Assembly: GCA_027039465.1 (NCBI GenBank)
Contig: JALWEA010000587.1
Coordinates: 1-6,835 of the forward strand
From: Calditrichia bacterium
GTDB lineage: Bacteria > Calditrichota > Calditrichia > Calditrichales > Calditrichaceae
DNA: 6,835 bases
Direction of reading: 5' to 3'
This document shows positions 4,827 through 6,835 of the stretch, in pieces. A program made the position numbers and the translations under genes. The notes beneath the pieces were generated by a model. The model saw nothing but the letters and a program-made list of their open reading frames with translations, ran no database searches and was not told the origin of the DNA. Positions within the stretch are counted from its first letter, which is position 1, and every line of letters begins with the position of its first letter.

Positions 4827-6835
4827 TTGCTGTTTAAAAAATTTCTGAGCGTTGCGATTATCTTATGTTTTTCGTTGCCGCTTTACGCGCAATATCCGTT
4901 TAATGCGCCCAATTACAAATCCATTCACCAATACGAGTACGAATTACACCGGAATGATCCAAAAATGCCCTCGTTTTTCGATCCGTCCGGCAAAGGAATT
5001 AGGCGCTTAAGCCTGAATAAGGCCGCGGTTGGCGGTCCCTCGAAAGCGATTTTCGGATACCTTCCGTACTGGGAATACACAACGGGACGCAATTCCTTGC
5101 AATACGATTTGTTGACCCATATTGCACTTTTTGACTTTGGCGCCAATGTTACAGGAAGCATTAGCAACCCTTCCTATTGGCCCTGGACGGATGTCATTAA
5201 TGCCGCTCATGACCATGGGGTTAAAGCGATTATGACGCTGGTGAATTTCAACGGGGACCAAATTCATACCATTCTCACGGATACAACCGTTAAAAAAACG
5301 CTGTTTACCAATATTAAAAATTTAATACTTCAATATGCTCTGGATGGTGTTAATATTGATTTTGAGGGCCTGCACTCCGCTGATCGCGGTTCGGTTTTAA
5401 ACGGATTTATGAATGACCTGAGCGCCAGTTTGAAGCAGGAATTTCCGAGTGCGGAAATTTCATTTGCCGGCCCGGCCGTTAACTGGGGCGGTTGGGATTT
5501 GTTGGGCCTTTCCGAATCGTGTGATTATATTTTTATTATGGGATATGCTTTTAGCGGCGGCTGGAGCGCCAATGCCGCGCCAACGGCTCCGTTAACAGGC
5601 GGTTCCTACAATGTTACCAATACGGTTACCGTGCAATATGCCGAAGTGGTGAAGGCCCATCCAGAAAAATTGATTTTGGGCGTTCCGTATTACGGCTGCC
5701 GCTGGAAAACAAAGGACGATCGTAAAGGTTCCGAGGCCATCGATTTTATTAATAATCCGTTTTATGCCCAGGCCAAAAAAGAAGCGGAAAATTACGGCGA
5801 TTTTTGGGATTCGAACAGTCAAACACCTTGGTACAAATATCAGATCGGAACGCAATGGTATCAGGTCTGGTACGACAATGCCGCCAGTTTGGCCAAAAAA
5901 TATGATTTGGCGGATAGCAAACATTTAAAAGGCATTGGTATGTGGGCCCTGGGCTATGACGACGGACGCAGTGAATTGTGGAATTTGTTGCGTCAACGCT
6001 ATTTACCGGATACCGAACCGCCGCCCGAAACGCCCAAGTCAATTTACGTCGGTCCGGCGCAGGACTCCACAAGTCTGTTTTTTAAGTATGACTCGGTTTA
6101 CGGAGTGAGCGGTTATGCAATCTACTTAAGCACCAACGGAAGCAATTTTTCTTTGGCCCGTCAAACAACGGAAACATCCGTAACCATCGACAGTTTACAG
6201 CCCAATCAGCTCTACTATGTGCTGATCCGTTCCTATAATGACCGTGGCTACAGCGATTATTCTTCACTTTTAACAGCGACGACCACTACTCAAAAACCCG
6301 TTTTGCTGGTTGACGGTTTTGAACGGAGTAACGACGGGAGCAATACGTATCGATATTTAAAGTATCATGCCGTTTCTTTTGATGCCAACGGATTTCCCGT
6401 AGCCTCGGCTACCAACGATGCGCTCATGAACGGGCTGTGTGTAGCCGATTCCTTCCGAATTGTGGATTGGATGCTGGGCAATGAAGGGAGTAATGATTTT
6501 ACTTTTAATAACAAGGAGCAGGCCATTGTACGACAATTTTTGGAAAACGGCGGACGTTTATTGGTTAGCGGTTCCGAAGTCGGCTGGGACTTGGTGGCTA
6601 AAGGTTCCGTGCAAGACCGTTCTTTCTTTGAAAATTATCTGAAAGCCGTTTATGTGAGTGATGCGCCGAAAAATCAATCCGGCGTTTATTATCAGGCGCA
6701 ACCCGTCTCCGGCACTATTTTTGACGGACTTAATTCGTTTAAATACGATGACGGCACACACGGAACGTACGATGTCAAATGGCCCGATGCCATTCTTCCG
6801 GCCGACGGAGCGGTGCTTGGCTTGCTGTTTACGGG
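4827..6835 (+). CDS. Secreted glycoside hydrolase family 18 protein with FN3 and C-terminal alpha/beta domain (3' end outside window)
   Basis: The frame is open for 669 codons to the window edge. It starts at TTG 4827, with GGAGG upstream and an in-frame stop just before. Residues 1-21 are a signal peptide (cleavage after LYA, before Gln22). Residues ~74-391 form a GH18 TIM barrel, with strand GYLPYWEY near 77, catalytic motif DGVNIDFE at 173-180 (Glu180 the expected acid), IMGYAFSGGW around Tyr240, LILGVPYYG, and GMWALGYDDG near 373-380. GH18 enzymes cut beta-1,4-linked N-acetylglucosamine glycans (chitin, peptidoglycan) with help from the substrate acetamido group. Asn176 replaces the second Asp of the usual DGxDxDxE; this form is familiar from YaaH-like members. 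Residues ~398-488 are a fibronectin type III domain. Residues from ~492 (VLLVDGFER, FLENGGRLLVSGSEVGWDL) resemble an amidotransferase-like domain seen in Bacteroidetes secreted enzymes. A sorting tail may follow beyond the window. Confidence 0.88.
   Translation, partial: MLFKKFLSVAIILCFSLPLYAQYPFNAPNYKSIHQYEYELHRNDPKMPSFFDPSGKGIRRLSLNKAAVGGPSKAIFGYLPYWEYTTGRNSLQYDLLTHIALFDFGANVTGSISNPSYWPWTDVINAAHDHGVKAIMTLVNFNGDQIHTILTDTTVKKTLFTNIKNLILQYALDGVNIDFEGLHSADRGSVLNGFMNDLSASLKQEFPSAEISFAGPAVNWGGWDLLGLSESCDYIFIMGYAFSGGWSANAAPTAPLTGGSYNVTNTVTVQYAEVVKAHPEKLILGVPYYGCRWKTKDDRKGSEAIDFINNPFYAQAKKEAENYGDFWDSNSQTPWYKYQIGTQWYQVWYDNAASLAKKYDLADSKHLKGIGMWALGYDDGRSELWNLLRQRYLPDTEPPPETPKSIYVGPAQDSTSLFFKYDSVYGVSGYAIYLSTNGSNFSLARQTTETSVTIDSLQPNQLYYVLIRSYNDRGYSDYSSLLTATTTTQKPVLLVDGFERSNDGSNTYRYLKYHAVSFDANGFPVASATNDALMNGLCVADSFRIVDWMLGNEGSNDFTFNNKEQAIVRQFLENGGRLLVSGSEVGWDLVAKGSVQDRSFFENYLKAVYVSDAPKNQSGVYYQAQPVSGTIFDGLNSFKYDDGTHGTYDVKWPDAILPADGAVLGLLFT

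Noticed and set aside
5592..6072. Overlapping antisense open frames of about 110 codons opposite the GH18 gene
   Set aside because: The plus-strand frame here carries clear GH18 motifs. The antisense frames have no matching domain or ribosome binding site and overlap one another in different frames.

Overview
The window looks like chromosomal DNA from a Gram-negative bacterium of the Bacteroidetes/FCB kind. Likely sources are lineages such as Calditrichota, Ignavibacteria or related candidate phyla. The main reason is that two secreted proteins end in the same ~85-residue tail: a PNPFNP motif, a V-R-T-L-V strand, an S-G-I-Y turn and a final Q-T-R-K-M. This is the type A C-terminal sorting domain (type IX secretion) in the PNPFNP form common in those lineages. 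G+C is moderate by eye, with AT-rich spacers. Genus cannot be fixed from the sequence.

Layout: at the left edge, on the minus strand, lies the N-terminal third or less of a 6-phosphofructokinase. A ~620-base spacer follows, with no convincing gene. It holds an overlapping set of inverted repeats, a strong 12-bp hairpin and candidate promoters. Three plus-strand genes for exported proteins come next: a single seven-bladed propeller protein (826-2160), a larger relative that fits two seven-bladed propellers (2468-4675), and a glycoside hydrolase family 18 protein with a fibronectin type III domain and an unusual C-terminal alpha/beta domain (4827 to the right edge, incomplete). The GH18 gene starts with TTG and is easily missed.

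Reading of the locus: the two propeller proteins carry the repeat type normally found as the sensor part of hybrid two-component systems, but here as free secreted proteins with a sorting tail and no membrane or kinase part. Next to a secreted GH18 enzyme they suggest a cell-surface or extracellular module for binding and cutting a glycan (chitin-like or peptidoglycan-like). The functional link is inferred from adjacency only. The spacers between the genes (298 and 151 bases) hold structured DNA, including a G-rich hairpin that resembles a dispersed palindromic repeat, and a 10-bp inverted repeat in the leader of the GH18 gene. The three genes may therefore be separately transcribed or regulated rather than one tight operon. 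No RNA gene, CRISPR array or insertion sequence was seen.
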